The notes under the pieces: model-generated
What the model saw: only the letters and a program-made list of their open reading frames with translations
Database searches by the model: none
Told to the model about the DNA's origin: nothing
Translations under genes and position numbers: made by a program
In this document: one piece after another, positions 9,623-18,669 of the stretch
Layout: every line of letters begins with the position of its first letter
Numbering within the stretch: the stretch's first letter is position 1
Assembly (NCBI GenBank): GCA_039024635.1
Contig: JBCCQA010000001.1
Location: 248,001 to 312,000, forward strand
Origin: Kuafuiihalomonas sp039024635
Lineage (GTDB): Bacteria; Myxococcota; Kuafuiibacteriia; Kuafuiibacteriales; Kuafuiibacteriaceae
Length of the DNA: 64,000 nucleotides
Reading direction: 5' to 3'

Positions 9623-11026
9623 ATGAACCAAGCCTCTTTCAGCGAAGCTGCCCCGAGCGAAGACGTGCCCGGTCTTGGCTCGGTCGCCGTTTGGGCGGTG
9701 GTGGCGGTTCAGTTCGCACCGACCTTCATGTTCTCGGGAGTCGCGGTGATCTTGCCCCATCTGGGGGCGGAGCTGGGCGCGGGCTCCGTGGCGCTGGGTT
9801 TGGTCGAGACCCTCTTCTTGGGCGGCAGCCTTTCGATGCTCCTGCCCGCTGGCTTGTTGGCCGACGCCTGGGACAAGCGAAGCTTGTTCAAGTTGGGATT
9901 GAGCGGCTTCGCCCTCACCTCCCTCGCCGTGGCGATGTCCAGCTCCATGCCCGTCATCCTCGGGATTCGTCTCCTCCAGGGCGTGTGCGCCGCGACCTGT
10001 GCCGCCACCGGTCCGGGCATGCTGACGGAGCTGGTCCCGTCCCATCAGCGGGGGCGGGCCTTTGGAGCTTCGATCGCCTCCACCTATCTGGGGCTGGCCT
10101 TCGGGCCCGTTTGTGCCGGTCTGATCGTCCAGAGTCTGGGGTGGCGCGCGGTGTTCACCATCGGTGGGCTGGTGCTCTTCGTGGGTCTGGCTCTGGTGCA
10201 GCTCTTCTTGCGCTCAGGCCTCCCTCCGCTCCTTCGTCGACCCCCTCTGGACGGGGTCGCGCTGAGCGGCGGCGCTGTCCTCAGCCTCGTCCTCGGAACG
10301 GCCGAGGTGAACACGATCTTCGGGCCCGGTCTCCTCGGCTTGGGCGTTCTCCTGGTCGGCCTGTTCGTGCGGCGACAGCTGTTAAGCGAGCGCCCTCTCC
10401 TCGACCTGGGCAGCATCATCGGCAACTTGGCCCTCCGGGACGCGCTGCTCATTCAGGTGATGCTGTACCTGCACGCCTTCGCGTCGGTCTTCATGCTGAG
10501 CCTCTACCTGCAGCAGGTGCTCGGGGCGCCGCCCCGTGATGCGGGCTTCGTCTTAGCGGGCGGGACCGCCTTCATGGCGGTCATGGCCCCCCTCTCGGGC
10601 GGGCTCGCCGACCGCTTCGGACCCCTCCGCGTGGCCGCGGTCGGCGTCGCTTTCGTCCTGCTCAGCGCCGGCCTGGGCGCGGTGCTTCGACCGGCCTGGG
10701 GGCTTTGGGGGCCTTTGGCCATCATGGGTGGCCACGGCGCAGGCTTTGGGATGTTCAGCTCCTCGAACATGACGACCATCATGGGGGCGGTGCAGCCCGG
10801 CCAGTCGGGCAGGGCGGGCTCTTGGGCGGCGATGGCGCGCTCCATCGGGATGCTCGGGGGGATGCTGCTGACCTCGCTCTCGATCTCGCTCGCCTTGGGC
10901 AAAGCAGGGGTCGAGGCCGCGCCCGAGGCTTTCCTCGGAGCCATGCACGGAGCCTATGGAACGATCTGCGTCGGGCTCTTCGTAGCCGCCTTGGTCTCGG
11001 TCCGGCGCATCCTGCGCCCAAGCTGA
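9623..11026 (+). CDS. Major facilitator superfamily transporter, probable drug exporter
   Basis: About 467 aa with some 14 hydrophobic segments, the pattern of the DHA2/EmrB-QacA family of proton-driven exporters. The loop 2-3 motif A region reads GLLADAWDKRSLFKLG, and motif C-like glycine-rich sequence occurs in TM5 (GLAFGPVCAGLI). The frame extends upstream to 9512; the ATG at 9623 is preferred because the protein body begins there, with a GGAAGGGG 14 nt before. An ATG at 9599 is possible. The substrate cannot be told. Confidence 0.85.
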   Translation: MNQASFSEAAPSEDVPGLGSVAVWAVVAVQFAPTFMFSGVAVILPHLGAELGAGSVALGLVETLFLGGSLSMLLPAGLLADAWDKRSLFKLGLSGFALTSLAVAMSSSMPVILGIRLLQGVCAATCAATGPGMLTELVPSHQRGRAFGASIASTYLGLAFGPVCAGLIVQSLGWRAVFTIGGLVLFVGLALVQLFLRSGLPPLLRRPPLDGVALSGGAVLSLVLGTAEVNTIFGPGLLGLGVLLVGLFVRRQLLSERPLLDLGSIIGNLALRDALLIQVMLYLHAFASVFMLSLYLQQVLGAPPRDAGFVLAGGTAFMAVMAPLSGGLADRFGPLRVAAVGVAFVLLSAGLGAVLRPAWGLWGPLAIMGGHGAGFGMFSSSNMTTIMGAVQPGQSGRAGSWAAMARSIGMLGGMLLTSLSISLALGKAGVEAAPEAFLGAMHGAYGTICVGLFVAALVSVRRILRPS

Positions 11027-11036
11027 AAACAATAAA

Positions 11037-11066
11037 GCCCGCGAGCGCCCAAGAGCGCCGCGGGGC
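11037..11066 (-). terminator. Terminator for the fasciclin lipoprotein gene
   Basis: Read on the minus strand, an imperfect GC-rich hairpin (GCCCCGCGGCGC / GCGCTCGCGGGC around TTGG) is followed by TTTATTGTTTTC. It lies 21 nt past the stop of the leftward fasciclin gene and just after the convergent MFS gene. Confidence 0.7.
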
Positions 11067-11087
11067 AGTCGGACATCGCCCCCGGGC

Positions 11088-11630
11088 TCACTCGGGGAGG
11101 AGCACGGTGTCGATGACGTGGATGATGCCGTTGGAGGCCTTGACGTCGGCCTGGGTCACGACGGCGGCGTCGTTGAGGACGACCTTGCCGTCGCGAACGG
11201 CCACGCTGACTTTGTTGCCGCTGAGGGTCGAGGCGCTGGACAGGTCCATGACCTGCTTGGCGGGGACCTTACCTTCGACGACGTGGTAGGTGAGGATTCC
11301 GACGAGCTGGTCCTTGTTCTCGGGCTTGAGCAGGCTGTCCAGGGTGCCGGCGGGCAGCTTCTCGAAGGCGGCGTCGGTGGGGGCAAAGACCGTGAAGGGT
11401 CCGGGGCCCTTGAGCGCGCCGACCAGACCGCCGGCCTTGAGGGCCGCGGCCAAGGTGTTGAAGCCCGCGCCGACGGCCACGTCGACGATGTCGCCGCCGG
11501 CGGCGGCCGGAGCCGAGGCGGCAGGCTGGGAAGCGGGGGCCGAGCCGCCGCCGGGGCCTTCATCGGAACTCTTGTTGCCGGCGCAGCCGACGAGGAAAGC
11601 GGTGAGGGTGAGTGCAGTCTTGAACTTCAT
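11088..11630 (-). CDS. Fasciclin (FAS1) domain lipoprotein
   Basis: The 180-aa protein starts MKFKTALTLTAFLVGCAG, a lipoprotein signal with lipobox LVGC; an AGGAAA ribosome site lies 9 nt upstream. A low-complexity Ala/Pro/Gly linker follows, then one FAS1 domain (~55-180) with H1 (GPFTVFAPTDAAFEKLP), a LLKPENKDQLVGILTYHV helix region and the H2-like end NGIIHVIDTVLLP. FAS1 proteins are extracytoplasmic adhesion or assembly modules. Another lipoprotein gene ends 59 nt upstream. Confidence 0.92.
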   Translation of the reverse strand: MKFKTALTLTAFLVGCAGNKSSDEGPGGGSAPASQPAASAPAAAGGDIVDVAVGAGFNTLAAALKAGGLVGALKGPGPFTVFAPTDAAFEKLPAGTLDSLLKPENKDQLVGILTYHVVEGKVPAKQVMDLSSASTLSGNKVSVAVRDGKVVLNDAAVVTQADVKASNGIIHVIDTVLLPE

Positions 11631-11647
11631 GTGAGACGTTTCCTGGG

Positions 11648-11672
11648 CCTCCCGGAGGGTCTCCCCGGGAGG
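11648..11672 (-). other. Hairpin between two lipoprotein genes
   Basis: A perfect 8-bp stem, CCTCCCGG / CCGGGAGG, with a 9-nt loop sits between the stop of the Cys-rich lipoprotein gene and the fasciclin start. No T-run follows on the transcribed strand, so it is more likely an mRNA-stability or attenuation element than a simple terminator. Role not known. Confidence 0.4.
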
Positions 11673-11689
11673 CACCGGAGCCGCCTAGC

Positions 11690-12604
11690 TCACATGTTGC
11701 CGACGTTGAAGCAGAACCCGTTGGACTGCTCTCCATCGACGTCGAGCACCATGACCGCGAAAACATCCTCCATCATGGAGGCCCGGCAGAGGCTGAAGAC
11801 GACGTTGAATTCGTTGTTTCCGAGGTCGGCCACCGAGGGGTGGCTGGGGGTGCCCACCCCGTTCGAGAAAACGAAGCGCTCTGCATCCATACCCGGGTCG
11901 GAACCCCGAATCTGCCGGATACCCTGGCTGTTGATGGCGGTTGGCAGGCCGTCCTCGCTGTAGACGGTGGCCTGGAAGCTAAGGGCGTTGGCGGCGGTGC
12001 AGTTCGACTCGTCTCCCTCGAGATCTGCGTTGCCCAAGAAACCGACATTCGTGATGACGGGACCGCCGGGCTCTCGAGCCTCTCCCCAAACCAGAGTGGG
12101 TGCACAGCCGGAGCTGACGTCGTCGGCCGCTACGCACATGTCGAAGTCCGGGTTGTCGGGGTCGTCCTGACAGAGATCACCGGTGGGCGCACAGTCCGTG
12201 ACCGAGTTGCAGCTTGGTACGACGCAGCTCATGTCCGCGCAGACCTCACCGAAATTGCAGTCGGTTGCGTCCGTGCAGTCGCCAGTCATCGAGTCGGGTA
12301 CGCACTGGCCATTGTCGCAGATCTCGCCCCCACCACAGTCGCTGGCGTCTGTGCAGCCGCCGCCGCCGTTCCCGCTTGCGCAGATGCCGACCGACGTGTC
12401 GCAAGTGCCGCCCACCGCCATGCATTCCTCGTCGGTCGTGCATGTGGTTTCGCCCTCGTCCACGCAGAAGCCGGCCGGACTGCAGATCTCGGTGGCCCCG
12501 CACTCGGTGAAGTCGGTGCAAGGGGTCAGCTCGGGATCCTCGTCGCCGCAGCCGATCATTGGAATCAGACAGATCGCGCCCAGCGCGAAGGGGATTCTCG
12601 TCAT
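11690..12604 (-). CDS. Cys-rich lipoprotein with Dickkopf-like modules
   Basis: The 304-aa protein starts MTRIPFALGAICLIPMIGCGDE, a lipoprotein signal with lipobox. Residues ~30-150 hold five tandem Cys-rich units of about 22 aa following C-x5-C-x5-C-x4/5-C (for example CTDASDCGGGEICDNGQC). The ~150-residue C-terminal domain is unassigned and ends CFNVGNM. Such Cys-rich surface lipoproteins are common in Myxococcota. A far longer reading frame extends upstream to 13327, but it is antisense and out of frame to the thioesterase gene and is rejected. Confidence 0.85.
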   Translation of the reverse strand: MTRIPFALGAICLIPMIGCGDEDPELTPCTDFTECGATEICSPAGFCVDEGETTCTTDEECMAVGGTCDTSVGICASGNGGGGCTDASDCGGGEICDNGQCVPDSMTGDCTDATDCNFGEVCADMSCVVPSCNSVTDCAPTGDLCQDDPDNPDFDMCVAADDVSSGCAPTLVWGEAREPGGPVITNVGFLGNADLEGDESNCTAANALSFQATVYSEDGLPTAINSQGIRQIRGSDPGMDAERFVFSNGVGTPSHPSVADLGNNEFNVVFSLCRASMMEDVFAVMVLDVDGEQSNGFCFNVGNM

Positions 12605-12723
12605 GACCGGCGACTTAGCTCCGCTCCGCATCCACCGCAAGGGGCGTCGATCGAGGGTGCGCGCCCTCTCATTCGACGGCGCAGCGGGCGGAAAGGTCGA
12701 AATCCTGCCTCTACCTTCGGCCC

Positions 12724-13236
12724 CTAGTACTGGGCCTCTTCCTTGATCTCTTCCAGGCGGCGCCGGATGTCGGTCCGGAGTTCGCGACGGAGTTTCGCTT
12801 CCGCATTTCGTCGCCGCTCCACGCCCGTCTCGGGCACGAAAGGGGGCACCGAAACAGAGTCGCGGCCCGACTTGGCCACCATGGTGAAGTAGCAGGTCAC
12901 GGCGTGGGTCGAGCGCCGAGTCTTCACGTCCTCGGTGACGACCTTGATTCCGATCTCCATGCTTGACCGACCCGTGTAGTTCACGGCGGCCAAGAAAGTC
13001 ACGAGGTCCCCGACGTGGATCGGCTGCCGGAACTCGACCTGGTCTACGGAAACTGTGACCACGTAGCGCCCCGAGTACCGGGAGGCGCAGGCGTAGGCGA
13101 CTTCGTCCAGCATCTTGAGGAGTGCGCCGCCGTGGACGTTGCCCGAGAAGTTGGCCTTGTCCGGCGTCATGAGCACCGTCATGGTCAGCTCCTTGGCCGG
13201 GATCGGGTTGGTGAAATCGCTCACTCGTTCTCCCAT
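12724..13236 (-). CDS. Acyl-CoA thioesterase, YciA/BFIT hotdog family
   Basis: The 170-aa protein is a single hotdog domain that hydrolyses acyl-CoA to free acid and CoA in the cytoplasm. The core motif NFSGNVHGGALLKMLDEVAY (residues 29-48) contains the catalytic Asp. VSVDQVEFRQPIHVGDLVTF follows, and the TRRSTHAVTCYFTMVA strand is typical. The C-terminus is a charged helix. The start overlaps a small broken reading frame upstream by 16 nt, so it was probably the downstream gene of a coupled pair. Confidence 0.9.
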   Translation of the reverse strand: MGERVSDFTNPIPAKELTMTVLMTPDKANFSGNVHGGALLKMLDEVAYACASRYSGRYVVTVSVDQVEFRQPIHVGDLVTFLAAVNYTGRSSMEIGIKVVTEDVKTRRSTHAVTCYFTMVAKSGRDSVSVPPFVPETGVERRRNAEAKLRRELRTDIRRRLEEIKEEAQY

Positions 13237-13508
13237 GCGGGCGCGAGGTCGAAACCGTCCAGGACCAAGCCCGACCGCTCACTCGCACGCTTGACCAAGT
13301 CCTCCGCCGAGGCGTCCACCGAAGCAAGGCTCGTCGGGAACAAGTGGATCAAACGGGCGCCGTCGACCGCGAAGGATCGCCCGTCGACGTGATGTCAGTG
13401 CTTCGTCCTGGCCCAGGCCGGGGTAGGGTCCAAAGCACACGGCCGTCGAGCTGAAGTCGACGGCGCGCTCTCCTCTTTGAAGTCCAGCGACAAGGGAGGG
13501 GATGTCAC
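13221..13508 (-). pseudogene. Small frameshifted gene between glpK and the thioesterase
   Basis: Three consecutive frame segments together look like one ~90-aa protein. A GTG overlaps the glpK stop (GTGA at 13508). A second frame reads RGERAVDFSSTAVCFGPYP. After a TGA at 13395-13397 a third frame (13394-13221) reads VDGRSFAVDGARLIHLFPTS and ends APAWENE before the thioesterase. All segments show GC-rich third positions like real local genes. Either a decayed gene or sequence errors split it. The family is not recognised. Confidence 0.45.
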
Positions 13509-15004
13509 GCGCCTTCTTGGTCTATGGGCTCCCAACCTCGAGCCCGCTTCAACGCCTCGCTCCATCGCCCTCGAAGGCGTCGCGCTTCTTCCGCCTTCAT
13601 GAGGGGCTCGAAGCTACGGTCGACGGCGAAGTTGGCGCGTACATCGTCCAGATCTCTCCAAAAGCCCACCGCGAGCCCGGCCAGGTAGGCTGCGCCGAGG
13701 GCCGTGGTCTCGATGACCTTTGGACGTACGACGGGCACTTGGAGGATGTCGGACTGAAACTGCATCAGGAGATCGTTGGCGGCGGCTCCACCGTCGACCC
13801 GAAGTTCGGTCAACTCGGTGGAGGCGTCGGCCTTCATGGCTTCGGCTACGTCGGCCACCTGATAGGCGATACCTTCCAGGGCGGCGCGAGCGACATGGGC
13901 TTTGGTCGTGCCGCGGGTCATGCCGACCATGAGTCCTCGGGCATACTGGTCCCAGTGCGGTGCGCCCAGTCCCGCGAAGGCGGGGACCAGATAGACACCG
14001 CCATTGTCCTCCACCGAAGCCGCCAGATCCTCCACTTCGTGGGACGAGGCAAAGAGGCCCAGCCCGTCCCGTAGCCACTGAACGACTGCGCCTCCGATGA
14101 ACACGCTCCCTTCCAGCGCATAGGTCCGCTGGTCCTCCGCCCTGCGCCACCCCGCCGTGGACAGCAGCCGATGGTTCGAAGGTCGAGGGCGCTCGCCCAC
14201 GTTCATGAGAAGGAAGCAGCCCGTGCCGTAGGTGTTCTTGGCGGCGCCGACTTCGAAGCAGGTCTGTCCGAACAGCGCTGCCTGCTGGTCCCCGCCGATT
14301 CCGGCGATCGGGAGGGCCTGACCGAAGAGCCCGGAGTTGGTCTCGCCCACGATCTCCGAAGAGCCCCTCACTTCGGGGAGAAGGGCGGCGGGAATATCGA
14401 GCCTGTCGAGCAGCCAGGGATCCCAAGCGTCTTCGGACAGATTGAAGAGCATGGTTCGAGACGCGTTGCTGACGTCGGTCACGTGCACCCGTCCGCCGGT
14501 TAGCTTCCAGATGAGCCAAGAGTCGATGGTGCCAAAGGCCAGGTGCCCGGCCTCGGCGTCGGCGCGGGCTCCAGGCACCTGGTCCAGGAGCCATCGGATC
14601 TTCGATGCCGAGAAGTAGGCGTCGATGACGAGGCCGGTTCGGCGCTGAACTTCGGGCTGAAGCCCCTCGGCGCGAAGCCCATCGCAGAAGCCCGCCGTCC
14701 GGCGGTCCTGCCAAACGATGGCGTTGTGAATCGGACGTCCGCTGCGACGGTCCCAGATCAGCGTCGTCTCCCGCTGGTTGGTGATGCCCAAGGCGCGAAC
14801 GTCCTGAACGCCGTCCATGACCTCCTGGGCCACGGCGAGCTGGCTGGCCCAGATGGCCTCTGGGTCGTGTTCGACCCAGCCGGGTTGGGGAAACAGCTGC
14901 TCGAACTCACGCTGGGCCGTCTTCACGGCCAGCCCGGCCCGGTCGAAGAGGATGGCCCGACTGCTCGTGGTTCCCTGGTCGAGGGCGAGGATGGTCCCGC
15001 TCAT
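13505..15004 (-). CDS. glpK: Glycerol kinase
   Basis: The 499-aa protein phosphorylates glycerol to glycerol-3-phosphate with ATP in the cytoplasm, the entry step of glycerol use and phospholipid backbone supply. The N-terminal FGGY fold starts ILALDQGTTSSRAILFD, with GWVEHDPEAIW and a NQRETT-WDR segment. The C-terminal signature includes VDGGAAANDLLMQFQSD and ETTALGAAYLAGLAVG. Full family length. No glpF or glpD is adjacent. Confidence 0.97.
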   Translation of the reverse strand: MSGTILALDQGTTSSRAILFDRAGLAVKTAQREFEQLFPQPGWVEHDPEAIWASQLAVAQEVMDGVQDVRALGITNQRETTLIWDRRSGRPIHNAIVWQDRRTAGFCDGLRAEGLQPEVQRRTGLVIDAYFSASKIRWLLDQVPGARADAEAGHLAFGTIDSWLIWKLTGGRVHVTDVSNASRTMLFNLSEDAWDPWLLDRLDIPAALLPEVRGSSEIVGETNSGLFGQALPIAGIGGDQQAALFGQTCFEVGAAKNTYGTGCFLLMNVGERPRPSNHRLLSTAGWRRAEDQRTYALEGSVFIGGAVVQWLRDGLGLFASSHEVEDLAASVEDNGGVYLVPAFAGLGAPHWDQYARGLMVGMTRGTTKAHVARAALEGIAYQVADVAEAMKADASTELTELRVDGGAAANDLLMQFQSDILQVPVVRPKVIETTALGAAYLAGLAVGFWRDLDDVRANFAVDRSFEPLMKAEEARRLRGRWSEALKRARGWEPIDQEGA

Positions 15005-15130
15005 GGCGGGAGGCTAGCGCGGGGGGCCTACCCTTGAAACAGCCTCCGAGGGCGGCGTCTCCACGCTGCCATCGCCTCCGAAGGGACTCGTCCCAAACAT
15101 GAGCGGCAAAGGGACCGCGGAGGACTGGGC

Positions 15131-15691
15131 TCAGTCTGCGGCAGAGGCAGCGTCTTTGGCCGCCGTTTGGACCTTGGCCGGCGCCGTTCTCGTCTGAGGC
15201 GCGCGGTCTTTGAAGTCCAAGGAAGCCGAGTTGATGCAGTAGCGAAGACCCGTGGGGGCCGGGCCGTCGCGGAACACGTGGCCCAAGTGGCCGCCGCAGT
15301 GGCTGCAGCGGACCTCGGTGCGGGTCATGCCGTAGCTGTGGTCCCGTAGCCGTTCTATGGCTTCGGACTTCAAGGGCTGGAAGAAGCTGGGCCAGCCGGT
15401 CCCGCTGTCGAATTTGGTCTTCGATGAGAATAGAGCTTGGCCGCAGCCGCCGCACACATAGGTGCCATCGGCGTGGTGATCGTGGAACTCGCCCGTGAAT
15501 GCGCGCTCCGTTCCGGACTCTCGCAGGATCCGGAACTCGAGGTCCGAAAGCTGCTTCCGCCACTCGGCTTCGCTCTTCTCGAGGGCATAGGGTCCACCCT
15601 TAGGGTGCTCGCCTGGTTTGGCGAGAGCGGTGCAGGCCGCGGCCAGCCCGGCCAGGGTCAAGACGACGAAGGCGATCTTCATGACACTCAT
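15131..15691 (-). CDS. msrB: Peptide-methionine (R)-S-oxide reductase, exported lipoprotein form
   Basis: The 186-aa MsrB reduces methionine-R-sulfoxide in proteins. The N-terminus MSVMKIAFVVLTLAGLAAACTA is a lipoprotein signal, so repair takes place outside the cytoplasm. The domain begins EKSEAEWRKQL. Zinc is held by CGGC and CSHCGG; substrate-binding motifs are SGTGWPSFF and GHLGHVFRDGP; the catalytic Cys lies in LRYCINSASLDF. An Ala-rich tail follows. A CGGAG site lies 8 nt before the ATG. Confidence 0.95.
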   Translation of the reverse strand: MSVMKIAFVVLTLAGLAAACTALAKPGEHPKGGPYALEKSEAEWRKQLSDLEFRILRESGTERAFTGEFHDHHADGTYVCGGCGQALFSSKTKFDSGTGWPSFFQPLKSEAIERLRDHSYGMTRTEVRCSHCGGHLGHVFRDGPAPTGLRYCINSASLDFKDRAPQTRTAPAKVQTAAKDAASAAD

Positions 15692-15760
15692 CTAACGGCT
15701 CCGGTAAGGAGAGGTTACCCAAGCCTTGCCTCCCTGACCGCCAGAAACGATGGTTCGGCC

Positions 15761-17218
15761 GTGCGGTGGATCTCGCTCATGGGGCTGCTCACCGGCTGCA
15801 GCGCCGGGCTGGAGCCCGACGAGGCCCATGGCCCCCGACCCGCGCCTGCCCCCGTCGTCGCGCCCAGCGACCCAGGTCCATCGGCCGCTCGGCCCCACCC
15901 ACCTCCCCCGGCGCGTATCGGTCGCTTGAGCCGGCAGGAGCTCGATGCCGCTGCGCGATCCTGGCTCGGAACGCTGCCCAACGATTGGCCAGCTCTGCCC
16001 GTCGAATCCACCGACACCGGCTTTTCGACCGGAATGGGGCGATCCACGGTGGGCGAGGCCGAGGCCGTCGCGCTGGAGCGAAGGGCGCGCCTGATGGCGG
16101 AGGCCCTGGCTCCCTCGACCTGTGACGCCGACTGCGTTCGGAGCGCGGGCCGCCGAGCCTATCGTCGCATGCTCGAGGAGGTCGAGGTGCAGAGGCTGGT
16201 GGGCCTGCAAGGGACCCATGGTTCGCGGGCGGTGTTCGAAGCGCTGTTTCAGTCTCCCTACTTCCTGTTCCATGTAGAGCTCCCGGGCGCGGACGGCCGG
16301 CTCGACGATCACACGCGCGCGGCCGCGCTGGCCTTGGCGCTGTGGGGCGCGCCGCCGGACGACGCGCTCTCTGCTGCCGCCGATGCTGGGACGCTCGACA
16401 TGGCCTCCGAGATTCGACGCCTCCAGTCCGACCCTCGCTACCGGACCCACCTACGGCGCTTCGCCTGGGAGTGGCTCGGTCTGGACCGGCTTCAGCAGGC
16501 CGTCCGAGACCCCCTTCGTCATCCCGACTACGACCTCGCTGAGCTTGCATCCGAGGCCGAGGCTTGGTTGGCCACCTGGGCCCAAAAACCCGGCCTGCAG
16601 GCCCTCCTCACCGGTGACTGGGACCTTCCCGAGGATGGGCCCCGGGCCGGCATCCTCACCCACCCCGCTTTTCTTTCCACCTTTGCCAACGCCGAAGCGA
16701 CTTCGCCCACTCGGCGCGGGATCGCGATCATGGAACGCCTCCTATGCGAAGAGGTCCGGGTCCCGCTCCCAGGTGAAGTGGACATGAGTTTGCCGCCCCC
16801 GGTCGCCGGTTTGACCACCCGCGCCCGCTTCGAAGCCTTGGCCAAGGACCCGCTCTGCAACAGCTGCCACGCCCGCTTCGATCCGATGGGCTTCGCCCTC
16901 GAAGCCTTCGACGAAGTCGGGGCCTGGCGCACCGAAGAGAACGGCGTCCCCATCGATTCTTCCGGTGCCCTGCTCTACGGCGGCGTGGAAGAACCGGTGG
17001 CAGGTGCGGTCGAGCTGGCCGAAGCCATCGCCGAGTCGACCGCGGCCCGGCGCTGCTTCGTCGAGAAGACTTTCCGTTGGTTTCTGCGTCGGACCCCTCG
17101 ACCCATCGAAACACCCTTGCTCGACCAATGGGCGGAGGAGCTCGCCGAAGGGCGCGACCTCGACGGGCTGGTCTTTTCGATGCTGAGCCATCCGCTGCAG
17201 CAGGTGCGGGCCCCATGA
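15761..17218 (+). CDS. DUF1592/DUF1588/DUF1585 lipoprotein with CxxCH motif
   Basis: From GTG 15761 the 485-aa product begins MRWISLMGLLTGCSAG, a short lipoprotein signal; an ATG at 15779 is the alternative. An Ala/Pro linker is followed by domains of the DUF1592 (FEALFQSPYFLFHVELP, LALWGAPPDDAL), DUF1588 (LTHPAFLSTFANA, GIAIMERLLC) and DUF1585 type. The CNSCH motif inside DUF1588 is a haem-c type site. These proteins, widespread in Planctomycetes and Myxococcota, are usually paired with a DUF1552 protein, as here: the stop overlaps the next ATG by 4 nt. Enzymatic function is not established. Confidence 0.85.
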   Translation: MRWISLMGLLTGCSAGLEPDEAHGPRPAPAPVVAPSDPGPSAARPHPPPPARIGRLSRQELDAAARSWLGTLPNDWPALPVESTDTGFSTGMGRSTVGEAEAVALERRARLMAEALAPSTCDADCVRSAGRRAYRRMLEEVEVQRLVGLQGTHGSRAVFEALFQSPYFLFHVELPGADGRLDDHTRAAALALALWGAPPDDALSAAADAGTLDMASEIRRLQSDPRYRTHLRRFAWEWLGLDRLQQAVRDPLRHPDYDLAELASEAEAWLATWAQKPGLQALLTGDWDLPEDGPRAGILTHPAFLSTFANAEATSPTRRGIAIMERLLCEEVRVPLPGEVDMSLPPPVAGLTTRARFEALAKDPLCNSCHARFDPMGFALEAFDEVGAWRTEENGVPIDSSGALLYGGVEEPVAGAVELAEAIAESTAARRCFVEKTFRWFLRRTPRPIETPLLDQWAEELAEGRDLDGLVFSMLSHPLQQVRAP

Positions 17219-18663
17219 GCCTCCAGTTCGGACGCCGCCGGTTCCTGGGAGGAGCGGCGGGGCTTCTTGGGAGCACGCTGCTCCACCGCGCCCTACGGGC
17301 AGAAGAGCAGGGCGCACCTCGGAGGCTAGTGGTGCTCTTCACGCCCAACGGCACCCTGCGGGAGGAGTTCTGGCCCCGAGGTCCCTTCTCTCGGCCCGAA
17401 GAGGGGCTGGTGGCTGCACCCTCTTCACCTCGGGCCTGGCGCGACTTCGAGCTGGCGCCTTTGATGGCGCCTCTCGCGGCCCATCGAAACGAAACCCAAA
17501 TCGTTTGGGGACCTGGCTTGCCCCCTGACCAGTTCGTCGGCGGTGATCTGCCCGACGGGACGGAGCACGATCGGCTGGTCAATGACGATGCGTACCGCGC
17601 GCTCAACATCACCGACCACAAGAACTACATCCTCCTCACGGGGAGGCTTCCCGCCGAAGTCGAGCTCGGCATGGGCCCGTCCATCGACCAGCTCGTCGCA
17701 GATCGGATCGGGAGCGAGACCCTCCGCCAGTCCCTCGTCCTGTCCGGCACCCCCTACTTCGCCAATCGAAGAGGCTACGTGAGCTTCGGGACCGATGGGG
17801 CGCCCATCCCCGCCATCGTCGATCCCATCGACGCCCATCAGTTCGTGTTCGGGGACTGGACGGGAGGCGAGCCGGTCCTGGAGTCCTTGCAACGTCGACG
17901 CAGCGTCCTCGACCACGTCGCTTCGGACATCGGCGCCCTGCGGTCCCGGCTCCCCGCTGCGCAACGGGACAAGCTGGAGGCGCATCTGGGAAGCATTCGA
18001 CGGCTGGAGTCGAGCCTGGAGCAGCTCGCCCTGGCCAAGGGGGCCTGTACGCCGGGCACGCCCGGATCAGGGGTGGGCTACATCGAAGCGAACGAGGCCC
18101 ACTTGGAGCTGATTGCGAGCAGCTTTGCCTGTGACTTGAGCCGCGTTGCATGTCTGCAGTTCGCGATGAGTGGCGCGGACGGCGTCCAGGTGGACTGGTT
18201 AGAGGGCTTCGACGTGGTCGGGGCCCACGGTCTGGCCCATCAGAGCGCGGCCTTGGACCTGCCCGAGGGCATCGACGAGGCTGAAGCCTCCGCCTTGGTC
18301 GAGAGTCGTCGTGCCCAGTGGCGGGCCTTGAGTCTTCAGCACGCAGAGATGATCTCGGCCTTTCTTGAGCGCCTAAAGGGCATTCCGGACGTGGACGGGC
18401 GGAGCGTCTTCGACAACACCCTCGTCCTCTGGATCCAGGAGATGGAGGAAGGCGATCATTGGGACCGCTCCCAGCTCCCCATCGTGCTCTTCGGATCTGG
18501 AGGTGAGGTCTTCGAGACGGGTCAGGTGTTGAGGACCGACAACCGCACCCCCTACAACGATCTCTTGCTCACCATCGCCCGCGGCTTTGGGGTTCAGGCC
18601 GAGCGCTTTGGAGATCCGCGATTCGGCACCGGCGAAGACATGGCCGAGCTGCTGCGGGCCTGA
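17215..18663 (+). CDS. DUF1552 family protein with Tat signal
   Basis: The 482-aa protein begins MSLQFGRRRFLGGAAGLLGS, a twin-arginine export signal, so it folds before export. The body is a DUF1552 domain: VVLFTPNGTLREEFWP near the start, then HLGSIRRLESSLEQL and a late DNTLVLWIQEMEEGDHW. It is translationally coupled (ATGA) to the DUF1592 gene. The fold is related to the DUF1501/alkaline phosphatase-like group; function unknown. It ends 6 bp from the convergent reductase gene. Confidence 0.85.
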   Translation: MSLQFGRRRFLGGAAGLLGSTLLHRALRAEEQGAPRRLVVLFTPNGTLREEFWPRGPFSRPEEGLVAAPSSPRAWRDFELAPLMAPLAAHRNETQIVWGPGLPPDQFVGGDLPDGTEHDRLVNDDAYRALNITDHKNYILLTGRLPAEVELGMGPSIDQLVADRIGSETLRQSLVLSGTPYFANRRGYVSFGTDGAPIPAIVDPIDAHQFVFGDWTGGEPVLESLQRRRSVLDHVASDIGALRSRLPAAQRDKLEAHLGSIRRLESSLEQLALAKGACTPGTPGSGVGYIEANEAHLELIASSFACDLSRVACLQFAMSGADGVQVDWLEGFDVVGAHGLAHQSAALDLPEGIDEAEASALVESRRAQWRALSLQHAEMISAFLERLKGIPDVDGRSVFDNTLVLWIQEMEEGDHWDRSQLPIVLFGSGGEVFETGQVLRTDNRTPYNDLLLTIARGFGVQAERFGDPRFGTGEDMAELLRA

Positions 18664-18669
18664 TCCCCT

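Noticed and set aside
12605..13327. N-terminal extension of the Cys-rich lipoprotein frame
   Set aside because: It runs across the thioesterase gene in another frame, while the lipoprotein signal at 12604 is an obvious true start.
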